A DNA stretch of 64,000 bases from Larkinella terrae (GTDB lineage: Bacteria; Bacteroidota; Bacteroidia; Cytophagales; Spirosomataceae). The stretch lies in NCBI RefSeq assembly GCF_009668025.1, contig NZ_WJXZ01000009.1:558001-622000 (forward strand), written 5' to 3'. The position numbers and the translations under genes were made by a program. The notes below the pieces were generated by a model. It ran no database searches. It was not told the origin of the DNA and was given only the letters and a program-made list of their open reading frames with translations. Shown here in pieces: positions 26,051 through 34,484 of this stretch (position 1 is the stretch's first letter; each line of letters starts with the position of its first letter).

Positions 26051-26644
26051 ATGATTCAGCGTCTGCTTACTACGGTCATTTTCCTGCTTTTTATCCACTC
26101 CGTTCAGGCACAGAGCGATACGCTAACTGTGGACTCGCTGATGATCAAGCAGAAATCGCCGTATCTCGGGATGATCAAACCGGGACAGAAATACATTGCG
26201 CTGGATATCATGGGGGGTTTGGGCGGTTTTCGACGCTACCGGTATTTCCCGAATGAAGAAATTAAGTTTCGGTACAAAGGCAAAAAATACAAGGAACCGG
26301 TTTACGGCGTAACCGACTCGACGCTAATACTAATTCTCGAAGATCCGAATACGTTTCTACCCGAAACCGTCCATTTCCGGCTCGACCGGATTGAGAAAGT
26401 GTACGTCAACCGCCACATTCCGTTCATCACCGAAGGCACGTATCTGTTTCCCATCGCCGGAGTGCTCTTTTTTGTAGCCGATGTCGTCAACGTATCGCGC
26501 CAGGAGAAGCAACTCACCGCCGATCCCCGCGCCCTGAAAGCCCCCGCCGTCCTGCTTGCCCTGGGCGCCATTTGCTACAAAGTGAGTTTTCCCCGATACA
26601 AAATCAACAAAAACCACCGATTGAAAGTATTGGAAACGTATTGA
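26051..26644 (+). CDS. Conserved secreted/membrane protein, function unknown
   Basis: 197 residues. A signal peptide ending VQAQ at about residue 21, then a soluble region with RFRYKGKKYKE-like beta elements (KFRYKGKKYKEPVYGVTD) and about two hydrophobic segments near residues 130-155 and 170-187. I do not recognise the family; similar small proteins occur in Cytophagales. It lies alone between the DUF4139 pseudogene and AroA, with a long palindrome just after its stop. Confidence 0.6.
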   Translation: MIQRLLTTVIFLLFIHSVQAQSDTLTVDSLMIKQKSPYLGMIKPGQKYIALDIMGGLGGFRRYRYFPNEEIKFRYKGKKYKEPVYGVTDSTLILILEDPNTFLPETVHFRLDRIEKVYVNRHIPFITEGTYLFPIAGVLFFVADVVNVSRQEKQLTADPRALKAPAVLLALGAICYKVSFPRYKINKNHRLKVLETY

Positions 26645-26654
26645 TAGTCAAAAC

Positions 26655-26745
26655 AATATCGAACATTGAATAACGAATATCGAATAACGAAGGCTTCCAA
26701 TTGTTTTATTTGATATTCGATATTCGTTATTCAATGTTCGATATT
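26655..26745. repeat. Perfect 32-bp-arm intergenic palindrome
   Basis: Arms at 26655-26686 and 26714-26745 are perfectly complementary around a 27-base loop. The arms are AT-rich, of the type AATATCGAACATTGAATAAC. It lies 10 bases after the stop of the gene at 26051 and 84 bases before aroA. No mismatch is seen across 32 pairs, which suggests recent formation or selection. Confidence 0.85.
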
Positions 26746-26792
26746 CTGTCAATCTTCATCGTTCATCCTCCATCATTCATCATTCAATTAAT

Positions 26793-26800
26793 TAGTTTTG
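26793..26800 (+). promoter_or_regulatory. Putative -7 promoter box for aroA
   Basis: TAGTTTTG matches the Bacteroidota -7 consensus TAnnTTTG and lies 28 bases before the proposed TTG start of aroA. No TTTG at the -33 position is seen, so support is limited. Confidence 0.4.
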
Positions 26801-26828
26801 CAGAAAAATTAACCAATCCTTTTCTGAT

Positions 26829-28067
26829 TTGAACGCTGTACGTTTGACCCCACCTGCCGGATCTGTCCGGGCAACCATACCTTTGGCATCTTCAAAAAGT
26901 GAGAGCAATCGCGCCCTGATTATCAACGCCCTAAGCGGTTTTCGCGGAACGTTGCACAATGTTTCGGCGGCTCGTGATTCGCAAACCATGATTCGGCTGC
27001 TGAAATCGGAAGATCCGATTGCCGACGTTCTGGATGCCGGAACGACCATGCGGTTTTTGACGGCCTATTTCGCGGTAACGGGTCAATACAAAACGCTGAC
27101 AGGAACGCCCCGCATGTGCGAACGACCAATCGGTATTCTGGTCGATGCCCTGCGCGCGTTGGGTGCCGACATTGAGTACTTGCAAAACGAAGGTTTTCCG
27201 CCCATTTCCACCAAAGGTTTTTTTCGGAACGGAACCAACCGGTTGGCGATTCGCGGGGATGTGAGCAGTCAATACATCTCGGCCCTGCTGATGGTGGCTC
27301 CCCTCCTGCCCGACGGCCTGACGCTCGAACTGACCGGCGACGTGGGTTCGCGCCCGTACATTGAAATGACCCTTCGGCAAATGGAACACTTTGGGGTTCA
27401 GACCGTTGCCAACTGGGAAAACAAAACTCTGACTGTTCCGGCAACCCCCTATTCGCCCGCTGATTATGCGATCGAATCCGATTGGTCAGGGGCAAGTTAC
27501 TGGTTTAGCATGGTGGCACTGGCGGAAGATGAATCGGTGGAAATTGACTTGCTGGGCTTAAAAGATGACTCACTGCAGGGCGACAGTGCCATAGTGGACA
27601 TCATGCGACCGTTGGGCGTCGAAAGTAAGTTTACGGATAAAGGGGTTATTTTGACGAAAAAACCGGCCGAATCGTCGCTGGCCTGGGATTTTACCAACTG
27701 CCCCGATCTGGCCCAAACCGTCGCGGTTTGCTGCGCCTTAAAAGGCATTCTGCTGACCCTAACCGGCATCGAAAGCCTGAAAATCAAAGAAACCGACCGC
27801 GTTTTCGCACTCCAGACCGAACTACAGAAAATCGGAGCCGAACTCGTGGAAGTAGAAAAAAATACCCGATACGAAGTTCGGAAAACCGGCGTTTCTGACT
27901 CTGTACCGACTTTTGAAACGTACGACGATCACCGCATGGCGATGGCGTTTGCGCCCGTAGCGATGCGCCGGGAAGTGGTTATTGAAGAACCGGGCGTCGT
28001 GGCCAAGTCATATCCGTCGTTCTGGGACGACATGGCGCGGGTGGCCGGTGTTCATTTTATTGACTAA
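26829..28067 (+). CDS. aroA: 3-phosphoshikimate 1-carboxyvinyltransferase (EPSP synthase)
   Basis: 412 residues covering both domains. SKSESNRALIINAL near residue 22 binds phosphate, DAGTTMRFLTAYFA the phosphoenolpyruvate site, and GDVSSQYISALLM the shikimate phosphate. IKETDRVFALQTELQKIGAEL and TYDDHRMAMAFAP are the C-terminal hallmarks. It joins phosphoenolpyruvate and shikimate-3-phosphate in aromatic amino acid synthesis. No ATG is available near the N-terminus; the frame most likely starts at a TTG at 26829, which is unusual but occurs in Bacteroidota. The gene stands alone, with a terminator behind it. Confidence 0.93.
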   Translation: MNAVRLTPPAGSVRATIPLASSKSESNRALIINALSGFRGTLHNVSAARDSQTMIRLLKSEDPIADVLDAGTTMRFLTAYFAVTGQYKTLTGTPRMCERPIGILVDALRALGADIEYLQNEGFPPISTKGFFRNGTNRLAIRGDVSSQYISALLMVAPLLPDGLTLELTGDVGSRPYIEMTLRQMEHFGVQTVANWENKTLTVPATPYSPADYAIESDWSGASYWFSMVALAEDESVEIDLLGLKDDSLQGDSAIVDIMRPLGVESKFTDKGVILTKKPAESSLAWDFTNCPDLAQTVAVCCALKGILLTLTGIESLKIKETDRVFALQTELQKIGAELVEVEKNTRYEVRKTGVSDSVPTFETYDDHRMAMAFAPVAMRREVVIEEPGVVAKSYPSFWDDMARVAGVHFID

Positions 28068-28090
28068 CCGACCTGATTAAAATTCGATTT

Positions 28091-28127
28091 AAACCGGCAG
28101 GACTTTCGGGACCTACCGGTTTTTTTT
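28091..28127 (+). terminator. Rho-independent terminator of aroA
   Basis: Stem AAACCGGCAGG (28091-28101) with CCTACCGGTTT (28112-28122), one mismatch, then a T-run to 28127. It lies 24 bases after the AroA stop. Confidence 0.85.
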
Positions 28128-28171
28128 GCATCATTACTTACATTTACACCACTCACTGAACCATACCTATT

Positions 28172-29737
28172 TTGGAACTTGTCCTGACATCTCTTGGCAG
28201 CATCCCCTGGTGGGGATGGATTTTAATTGGCCTGGCTCTGGTAGCCCTTTACGATATCAACCAAAAAAAGCACGCCATTCGACACAACTTTCCCATTGTC
28301 GGCAACCTCCGGTATTTTCTGGAAAGTTTTGGGCCCGAACTGCGTCAGTACATCGTGGCCAATAACCGAGAAGAATTGCCGTTCAACCGCCAGCAACGCG
28401 CCTGGATTTATTCGTCGTCGAAACAGGAAAACAATTTTCAGGGCTTTGGCACCGATCAGGATATTACGAGCGCCGGGTATATTTTCATCAATCCTGCCCT
28501 GCTCCCGCTCAAACTTTCGCCCGACAATCCAAATTACGGTCAACCATATACTGCTCCGGCAGCCAAAGTTATCGGCGTATTTCACAAACGTCGACGGCCT
28601 TATCACCCGCGTTCGATTGTCAACATCAGCGGGATGAGCTTCGGGTCGCTGTCGGCGAAAGCCATCGAGTCGATGAACAAGGGCGCGTTGAAATTCGGAT
28701 GTTACCACAACACCGGCGAAGGCGGTTTGTCATCCTACCACAAATTCGGCGCGGATGTGGTGGTGAATATCGGCACCTCCTATTTTGGCGTTCGCGACGA
28801 TGAGGGCAATTTTGTGATGGAAAAACTGGTGAAGCTCGTTGAAACCAATCCGTTTGTCCGGATGCTGGAACTGAAGCTATCGCAGGGTGCCAAACCGGGC
28901 AAAGGCGGGGTGCTTCCGGCGGCTAAAATTACCGCCGAAATTTCCGAAATCCGGCACGTTCCGATGGGCAAAGATGTCATTTCTCCGGCGTCGCACTCGG
29001 CTTTTTCCGATATTCCTTCAATGGTGGCTTTCATTGAAGCGATGGCCGAAAAAACCGGTCTTCCGGTGGGGATCAAGTCGGCGGTCGGGAAACTGGAATT
29101 ATGGAAAGAATTGGCCGATTACATGCTGGAGACCGGTAAAGGCCCGGATTTTATCACGATCGATGGTGGCGAGGGCGGCACCGGCGCGGCCCCTCCCTCC
29201 TTTGCCGATCACGTTTCGCTGCCGTTCGTATACGGTTTTTCGAAAATCTACCGGATTTTCCAGAAGCGCGGTCTGGTTCACCGCATCACGTTCATTGCTT
29301 CCGGTAAACTCGGCCTGCCCGAATCCGCGGTGATGGCGTTTGCCATGGGTGCCGACCTCATCAACGTGGGGCGCGAAGCCATGCTGTCGATCGGCTGCAT
29401 TCAGGCCCAAATCTGCCACACCAACCGCTGTCCGTCGGGGGTTGCCACGCAGAACAAGTGGTTACAGAACGGCATTGATCCGACCCTGAAAAGTGAGCGG
29501 TTTTACAATTACATCAAAACGCTAACGAAAGAAATTCTGGAAATTTCCCACGCTGCCGGCTACGAACATCCCTGTCAGTTTACAATGAAAGACGTCGATC
29601 TGGCCATGGGCGACAACAACAAGATTCAGACGCTGGCCGAAGCCTACGGCTATCGGAAAGATGAAGTACCCTTTACGTCGATTGCTGATTTATTAAATAG
29701 TCCTTACATCGATAAACACGAAAACAAAAAGCCATAA
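28172..29737 (+). CDS. FMN-binding glutamate synthase family protein
   Basis: 521 residues. An N-terminal membrane helix (about 10-28) is followed by the FMN-binding synthase domain of glutamate synthase large subunits. Motifs include GEGGLSSYHKFGADVVVNIG, SQGAKPGKGGVLPA, TIDGGEGGTGAAP and CHTNRCPSGVATQ (Cys ligands for a 3Fe-4S-type cluster). The protein lacks the glutamine-amidase domain of GltB, so it does not form full GOGAT. The start is a TTG at 28172; no ATG lies upstream in frame. Its electron donor and substrate are uncertain. It lies just after aroA and is followed 38 bases later by a small membrane-protein gene. Confidence 0.85.
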   Translation: MELVLTSLGSIPWWGWILIGLALVALYDINQKKHAIRHNFPIVGNLRYFLESFGPELRQYIVANNREELPFNRQQRAWIYSSSKQENNFQGFGTDQDITSAGYIFINPALLPLKLSPDNPNYGQPYTAPAAKVIGVFHKRRRPYHPRSIVNISGMSFGSLSAKAIESMNKGALKFGCYHNTGEGGLSSYHKFGADVVVNIGTSYFGVRDDEGNFVMEKLVKLVETNPFVRMLELKLSQGAKPGKGGVLPAAKITAEISEIRHVPMGKDVISPASHSAFSDIPSMVAFIEAMAEKTGLPVGIKSAVGKLELWKELADYMLETGKGPDFITIDGGEGGTGAAPPSFADHVSLPFVYGFSKIYRIFQKRGLVHRITFIASGKLGLPESAVMAFAMGADLINVGREAMLSIGCIQAQICHTNRCPSGVATQNKWLQNGIDPTLKSERFYNYIKTLTKEILEISHAAGYEHPCQFTMKDVDLAMGDNNKIQTLAEAYGYRKDEVPFTSIADLLNSPYIDKHENKKP

Positions 29738-29775
29738 CTACCTTAATATTAAGAAATTAATATAAATAAAAAGTA

Positions 29776-30297
29776 ATGATCTTCCAATTAAAGAAGTTGA
29801 CATTCAGGCAAGTTACCTGGCTTTCCCTGATTGGTTCGCTCATGCTTTTTACTGTCAGACCTTGCCCCGGCAATTTTTGTAGCTTGGGTGATTTTGACAT
29901 AAAAGTTAGCATTATATCGGGAATTATTATTTGGATGTTATTTGTTTGGCGTTACATAAAATCGAAGTTTAACCAAGACGATTTGTGGGCAGTCCGCATC
30001 GGAGAAATTATTTTATTTCTTCTAAGTGCCTTACTATTTGGCTTTTTTCTGCGATTTACAATCATTCGGCTTTATTGTTTGATAGCTCCAACGGAAGACT
30101 ACAAACTGACTGGATATGTGATCAATATCGAACAATCTCCCAAATCTAGCCCCGATGCCTATTTTATGACGCTGCATACGACTGAAGGCAAATTCGATTT
30201 TTTCGCAAACCAAAAGAGCAAAGTTAGTGATAAGTTTGTGTTATTGCTTCACCGTACTTCCTGGGGTGTGGTGTATGGAGACGCAATTATTCCTTAA
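29776..30297 (+). CDS. Small membrane protein of unknown function
   Basis: 173 residues with three hydrophobic segments (about 12-28, 42-60, 75-100) and a soluble C-terminal part of about 70 residues (YVINIEQSPKSS...). No family recognised. Its base composition is visibly more AT-rich than flanking genes (codons such as TTA, ATT and AAA dominate), which fits recent acquisition. It starts 38 bases after the glutamate-synthase-like gene and may share its transcript. Confidence 0.55.
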   Translation: MIFQLKKLTFRQVTWLSLIGSLMLFTVRPCPGNFCSLGDFDIKVSIISGIIIWMLFVWRYIKSKFNQDDLWAVRIGEIILFLLSALLFGFFLRFTIIRLYCLIAPTEDYKLTGYVINIEQSPKSSPDAYFMTLHTTEGKFDFFANQKSKVSDKFVLLLHRTSWGVVYGDAIIP

Positions 30298-30410
30298 TCC
30301 AATCATTTTTTTCACAATAAATCACTAAAATCATAGTCTTTTTTCGCTTTTGATCATCTCCCGCCCGATTTATTAGCCTGACCTTTGCGTGGTATCCAAA
30401 TCAGAAAAAC

Positions 30411-31331
30411 ATGCAAACGATCTTAGGTTCCAGCGGGGCAATTGGCGTAGAACTAGCAAAAGAACTGACTAACTATACCGACCGCATTCGGCTGGTAAGT
30501 CGTAACCCGAAAAAAGTCAATCCAACCGACGAACTGTTTCCGGCCGACCTGTCTGACCGCGATCAGGTGTTTAAAGCCGTCGAAGGCTCCGATGTCGTTT
30601 ACCTGACCGTCGGCTTCGACTATAACATCAAGGTCTGGCGCGAAAAATGGCCTGCGATGATGCGAAACGCCATCGATGCCTGTAAAAAGTGGAACGCCAA
30701 ACTGGTGTTTTTCGATAACCTGTATCTCTACGGCCCGGATTCCGTCGGACACATGACTGAGGAAACCGCGGTTCGACCGAGCAGTAAAAAAGGCCAGATT
30801 CGGGCCGAGATTGCCGCCACGCTGATGAACGAGGCCCGGCAGGGCACCATTACGGCTTTGATTGCCCGGGCTGCCGATTTCTACGGGCCGAACAACGACA
30901 AAAGCCTGTTGGTGGAAACTGTCGTCAAAAATTTCCAAAAAGGAAAAGCCGCCAACTGGTTCGTTCGAACCGATAAGGTGCACACATTTACCTACACGCC
31001 GGATGCCGCCAAAGCGACGGCGATTCTGGGCAATACCGCCAGCGCTTACAACCAGGTCTGGCATCTGCCGACCGACCAAACCCGCCTGACCGGTCGGCAA
31101 TGGATCGAACTGTTTGCGAACGAGATGAAGGTAAAACCCCGATCCTCTGTCCTGCCCGTCTGGATGATTCGCCTGATCGGTATTTTTGTCCCCTTCATGC
31201 GCGAACTGCCGGAAATGATGTACCAGTACGAGCAGGACTACGTTTTCGACAGCAGCAAATTCGAAAAGGCGTTTCATTTCCAGCCGACAAAACCGGCAGA
31301 AGGCGTCAAACGGACGGTCGAAACGAGTTAG
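30411..31331 (+). CDS. NAD(P)-dependent epimerase/dehydratase-like protein (extended SDR)
   Basis: 306 residues. MQTILGSSGAIGVELAKEL is a Rossmann nucleotide loop with G-S-S-G-A-I-G in place of GxxGxxG, RLVSRNP the NADP-type Arg position, and FFDNLYLYGP the active-site Tyr region. The YxxxK motif is not canonical, so it may be an atypical (NmrA/SDR_a) member. Substrate unknown. It starts 113 bases after the AT-rich membrane gene and is followed by a DUF6157 gene on the same strand. Confidence 0.8.
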   Translation: MQTILGSSGAIGVELAKELTNYTDRIRLVSRNPKKVNPTDELFPADLSDRDQVFKAVEGSDVVYLTVGFDYNIKVWREKWPAMMRNAIDACKKWNAKLVFFDNLYLYGPDSVGHMTEETAVRPSSKKGQIRAEIAATLMNEARQGTITALIARAADFYGPNNDKSLLVETVVKNFQKGKAANWFVRTDKVHTFTYTPDAAKATAILGNTASAYNQVWHLPTDQTRLTGRQWIELFANEMKVKPRSSVLPVWMIRLIGIFVPFMRELPEMMYQYEQDYVFDSSKFEKAFHFQPTKPAEGVKRTVETS

Positions 31332-31399
31332 CTTTCCGTATCGTTTCGTTCGATATTCTACTTATATTTGGATTAGACGATTAACTGAAAGCCCGGCAA

Positions 31400-31816
31400 A
31401 TGAAAACCCATACTACCAACTATACCAACACCCTTATCGAAGTTGCCGCCGATTCACCGGCCAGTTTTGGCGAAACGCCACCGGTCAAAGGAGAGGCCCG
31501 GTCGGTTGCGAACATTCAGTTTGACATGATCAAAAAGCATCCGTATCAATACACTTCTGACGACGTAGTTTTTCAATGTTACGCGACTAAGAAAGATCTG
31601 GCTGCCAGCGAATTACCGGCCGAGCGAGAACGCTTCTTTTCTAAAGGTCAACCTTGTTTACGCGCTTCCCCATTGACGAAACGGTATGGCTGGGGTGTTC
31701 ATAACAATGCTGAAGGAAAGGTTGCGGTTTACGCGGTTGATTCCGACGAGTACAAAGCTCTTTCTCTGGATAAAAATCTGACCAAAGTGAAAGCCATGCG
31801 TTCCAAAAAAGCCTGA
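31400..31816 (+). CDS. DUF6157 family protein
   Basis: 138 residues matching the DUF6157 pattern: TTNYTNTLIEVAADSP, IQFDMIKKHPYQYTSDDVVF and ASPLTKRYGWGVHNNAEGKV. Soluble and small, with no known activity. It sits 7 bases upstream of the nitrilase-like gene and likely starts a short operon with it and the OsmC gene. Confidence 0.85.
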   Translation: MKTHTTNYTNTLIEVAADSPASFGETPPVKGEARSVANIQFDMIKKHPYQYTSDDVVFQCYATKKDLAASELPAERERFFSKGQPCLRASPLTKRYGWGVHNNAEGKVAVYAVDSDEYKALSLDKNLTKVKAMRSKKA

Positions 31817-31823
31817 AATCCAT

Positions 31824-32546
31824 ATGAAACTTTGCGTCGCCCAAACCCGGCCGGTTAAAGGTGATATTCCACAGAATATCGAAAATCACAAAGCGTTCAT
31901 CGACCGGGCGGTTTCGTTGGGAGTTGACACAATTATTTTTCCGGAATTGTCGCTGACGGGCTATGAACCGGAACTCGCTGGCGAGTTGGCCACGACACCC
32001 GACGATGACCGGTTTGATGAGTTTCAGGAAATCAGCGATGCCAATCAGCTTACTATTGTGGTTGGCATGCCGACCCGAAGTCCCTCCGGTAATTTGATCA
32101 CTCTGATCATCTTTCAACCCAATCTGGCCCGGCAAACCTACTCGAAACACTATTTACACGCGGACGAAGAACCGTTTTTTGTCAGCGGTGATCGGCCATA
32201 CGGTTTTATCGGGACCGACGTTGCGCTGGCAATCTGCTACGAGTTATCGGTACCCGCGCATTCCGAAACCGCTTTTAAGCACGGAGCAAAAGTCTATCTA
32301 GTCAGTGTGGCCAAAACCGCTATCGGCGTCGAGAATGCGGTTAAAAGCCTGTCCGAAATTGCCCAAAAATACGCCATGACGGTTTTGATGGCCAACAGCG
32401 TAGGGCCAAGTGATAATTTCATCTCCGGCGGAAAATCGTCCATTTGGAACACCGCAGGCGAATTGGTCGGTCAACTGAACGAGAGCGACGAGGGGATTTT
32501 GCTGATCGACACGGAAAGTCAGGAAGTTAAGCAAGAAACGTTATGA
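31824..32546 (+). CDS. Carbon-nitrogen hydrolase (nitrilase superfamily)
   Basis: 240 residues. The Glu-Lys-Cys triad is visible: FPELSLTGYEP (Glu41), QTYSKHYLHADE (Lys108) and ALAICYEL (Cys138). It hydrolyses an amide or nitrile; no family branch can be assigned. Slightly shorter than most amidohydrolases of this class (260-290). Cytosolic. Its stop overlaps the OsmC start by four bases (ATGA), so they are translated together. Confidence 0.88.
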   Translation: MKLCVAQTRPVKGDIPQNIENHKAFIDRAVSLGVDTIIFPELSLTGYEPELAGELATTPDDDRFDEFQEISDANQLTIVVGMPTRSPSGNLITLIIFQPNLARQTYSKHYLHADEEPFFVSGDRPYGFIGTDVALAICYELSVPAHSETAFKHGAKVYLVSVAKTAIGVENAVKSLSEIAQKYAMTVLMANSVGPSDNFISGGKSSIWNTAGELVGQLNESDEGILLIDTESQEVKQETL

Positions 32547-32941
32547 GAATTTCAGCCCATCTTAAAAGCGGTTTTAATCAGCACGAAATCGTCGTAACGA
32601 CCAATGAATCGGCCAAAGAGATGCAGATTTCGCCCAAATCAAGCGGTTTTGGATCGTCGATCAACGGCGGAGAACTCCTAATGCTGGCCCTGGCGACCTG
32701 CTTCTGCAACGACATTTACCGCGAAGCAGCCAAACGAAGCATCCCGGTTTCAGGCGTCGAAGTCGAATTTACGAGTGAATTCGGCGCCGAGGGCGAAGCG
32801 GGTTCCAACTTTACTTACAAAGCCCACGTTACCGCCGACGCGCCGGCCGCCGAGATCGAAGAACTGATTCGGTATACCGACCAGATTGCCGAAATCCACA
32901 ATACGCTGCGGAAAGGTCTGGCCGTTACGCTGGTTAATTAG
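32543..32941 (+). CDS. OsmC family protein
   Basis: 132 residues of OsmC fold. LALATCFCNDIYREA carries Cys53 and Cys55. The second Cys of true OsmC peroxidases, near the C-terminus, is absent: the corresponding helix reads IAEIHNTLRKG, with His119. Peroxidase activity by the standard mechanism is therefore doubtful; it may be a YhfA-like member. It overlaps the nitrilase-like gene by four bases and ends the operon. Confidence 0.85.
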   Translation: MRISAHLKSGFNQHEIVVTTNESAKEMQISPKSSGFGSSINGGELLMLALATCFCNDIYREAAKRSIPVSGVEVEFTSEFGAEGEAGSNFTYKAHVTADAPAAEIEELIRYTDQIAEIHNTLRKGLAVTLVN

Positions 32942-33073
32942 CCAATCCGTGGTTACCGGCTTTAAGACCAGGCGGTTTTCTTCGTAATTCGTCACTACCA
33001 TTTGCATTTTTGGTCACCTCCGACCCGGCTTTTTTAACTGACCTTTGTCGTACACAAAAACACAAGGACAGTC

Positions 33074-33493
33074 ATGAAAACGCTTTTGAAACTCGAAGAA
33101 GTCGCACAATTTCTACTTTCCATCGTCTTGTTCAGCCAGTTACCATTTGCCTGGTGGTGGTTTCCGGCCCTGATTCTGGTTCCCGACCTAAGCATGGTGG
33201 GCTACCTGATCAATCCGAAAATCGGGGCTTACGCGTACAATCTGGCGCACCACAAGGCCGTCGCCATTGCCATCGGCGCCACCGGTTTTTTGCTGGCTAA
33301 CCCGGTTTTGATGTTGACTGGCGTGATGCTCTTTGGGCATTCGGCGATGGATCGCATGATGGGCTACGGTTTGAAATTTGAAGACAGCTTCAGCCACACC
33401 AGCTTAGGAATGGTCGGGAAAGCGGCTAAGCCCGACCAGCCGCAATCGTCTGCTGGCGATACGCTCCGGGAGTCGAACCTGTCCATTTTTTAA
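33074..33493 (+). CDS. DUF4260 family membrane protein
   Basis: 139 residues with about four hydrophobic segments. The DUF4260 signatures are present: LVPDLSMVGYLINPKIGAYAYN, HHKAVAIAIG and GHSAMDRMMGYGLKFEDSF. Function unknown. The last 23 residues (from 33426 on) read antisense to the end of the convergent AraC gene and are probably a non-conserved tail. A CTGACCTTTG motif 40 bases upstream may be part of its promoter. Confidence 0.82.
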   Translation: MKTLLKLEEVAQFLLSIVLFSQLPFAWWWFPALILVPDLSMVGYLINPKIGAYAYNLAHHKAVAIAIGATGFLLANPVLMLTGVMLFGHSAMDRMMGYGLKFEDSFSHTSLGMVGKAAKPDQPQSSAGDTLRESNLSIF

Positions 33494-34454
33494 ACGTCCG
33501 ATAGAAAACACTGGGCTCCGAAAAACCGAGCAGATAGGCAATATCGGTCGTACTGAAATACGGTTCGCGCAAGTGTTGAATCGCCAGATTTCGCCGAACG
33601 TCGTCCAGCAGTTGCTGATACGTTACGCCGGTTTCTTTCAGATGAAGCTGCAGCGTTCGGACGCCCATCGCCAGCCGGTCGGCCACGAGCGCCAACGTGG
33701 GCTCCTCGCCTTTCAGCAACGCAATGATTTCCTGTTTCACCCGAAACGACAGATCGGGTTGCCGAAGTTTCAGAAGCAGTTCCCGGGCGTGTTGTTCAAA
33801 AAGCGGAAAAAGTCCCGGATTGGCATTCATAACCGGTTTTCCGAGCCATTCGGCATCCAGAATCATCACGGTTTCGGCGGCATCAAAAACCAGTTTCGTT
33901 GCCCCGAAAACGCGTTCGTAAGCCGCCCGGTTTGAAGGTTCCGGAAAGCCAAACCGGATCTCTTCGGCAGCGACCGGCAGCCCGATTAAAGCCCGGAAAG
34001 CCGATTGGTAAACCGAAAATTCGGAAGTCAGGGTATAATCAGGATAGACGATGGCGCTACTGGTCAGTTTTAGCGAAATGAAAAACCGCTCGCCCACCAC
34101 CTGTCCGGTTGTCAGCACACCCTCGCACGCAATATCCTGATACTGACAGAGTTTCTCAATGGCTTTACCCAGATTCGGGCAGTGCATCATCACGTACGCC
34201 AGCACACCCAACGACAGCGTATTGATCAGTTCGCCCAGTTGCAGCGGCAGATCCGGCTCGCCCGTCTGCCGAATGGCTTCGTGCCAAAGCGCCTGAACCG
34301 CCCGGATGGGCACCCGCCCGTCGGGATCTTGCAAAACTGCCGGGTCCACCCCAACGGTTTTGCAAAGTTCCAGCGAATCCGCGCCATGCTGGCGGGCCGC
34401 ATGCAGAATGAGGTTAAAAGAGCCGGAAGAAAGCGTATCATCAGTGGTTCCCAT
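33426..34454 (-). CDS. AraC-family regulator with arabinose-binding-like N-terminal domain
   Basis: 342 residues from the ATG at 34454 (a GTG lies at 34457). The N-terminal 230 residues are the Arabinose_bd-type sensor (LWHEAIRQTGEPDLPLQLGE, YVMMHCPNLGKAIEKLCQYQ). The C-terminal 100 are AraC HTH with the ADRLAMGVRTLQLHLKE helix and YFSTTDIAYLLGFSEPSVFY. Relatives such as OruR and ArgR-like factors control amino acid or opine catabolism. Its end overlaps the 3' end of the DUF4260 gene by 68 bases on the opposite strand. The target genes are not obvious. Confidence 0.88.
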   Translation of the reverse strand: MGTTDDTLSSGSFNLILHAARQHGADSLELCKTVGVDPAVLQDPDGRVPIRAVQALWHEAIRQTGEPDLPLQLGELINTLSLGVLAYVMMHCPNLGKAIEKLCQYQDIACEGVLTTGQVVGERFFISLKLTSSAIVYPDYTLTSEFSVYQSAFRALIGLPVAAEEIRFGFPEPSNRAAYERVFGATKLVFDAAETVMILDAEWLGKPVMNANPGLFPLFEQHARELLLKLRQPDLSFRVKQEIIALLKGEEPTLALVADRLAMGVRTLQLHLKETGVTYQQLLDDVRRNLAIQHLREPYFSTTDIAYLLGFSEPSVFYRTFKKWTGSTPGAYRQQTIAAGRA

Positions 34455-34484
34455 CACCCGAAGATACGACCTCCGCCGTAATTC

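Noticed and set aside
25861-26256. 131-residue plus-strand open frame overlapping the start of the gene at 26051
   Set aside because: It overlaps a better supported gene with a signal peptide, and it has no recognisable features.
30378-33045. CTGACCTTTG motif before the epimerase-like and DUF4260 genes as a regulon box
   Set aside because: Only two occurrences noted, and it is close to an imperfect promoter -7 box, so it is more likely two weak promoters.
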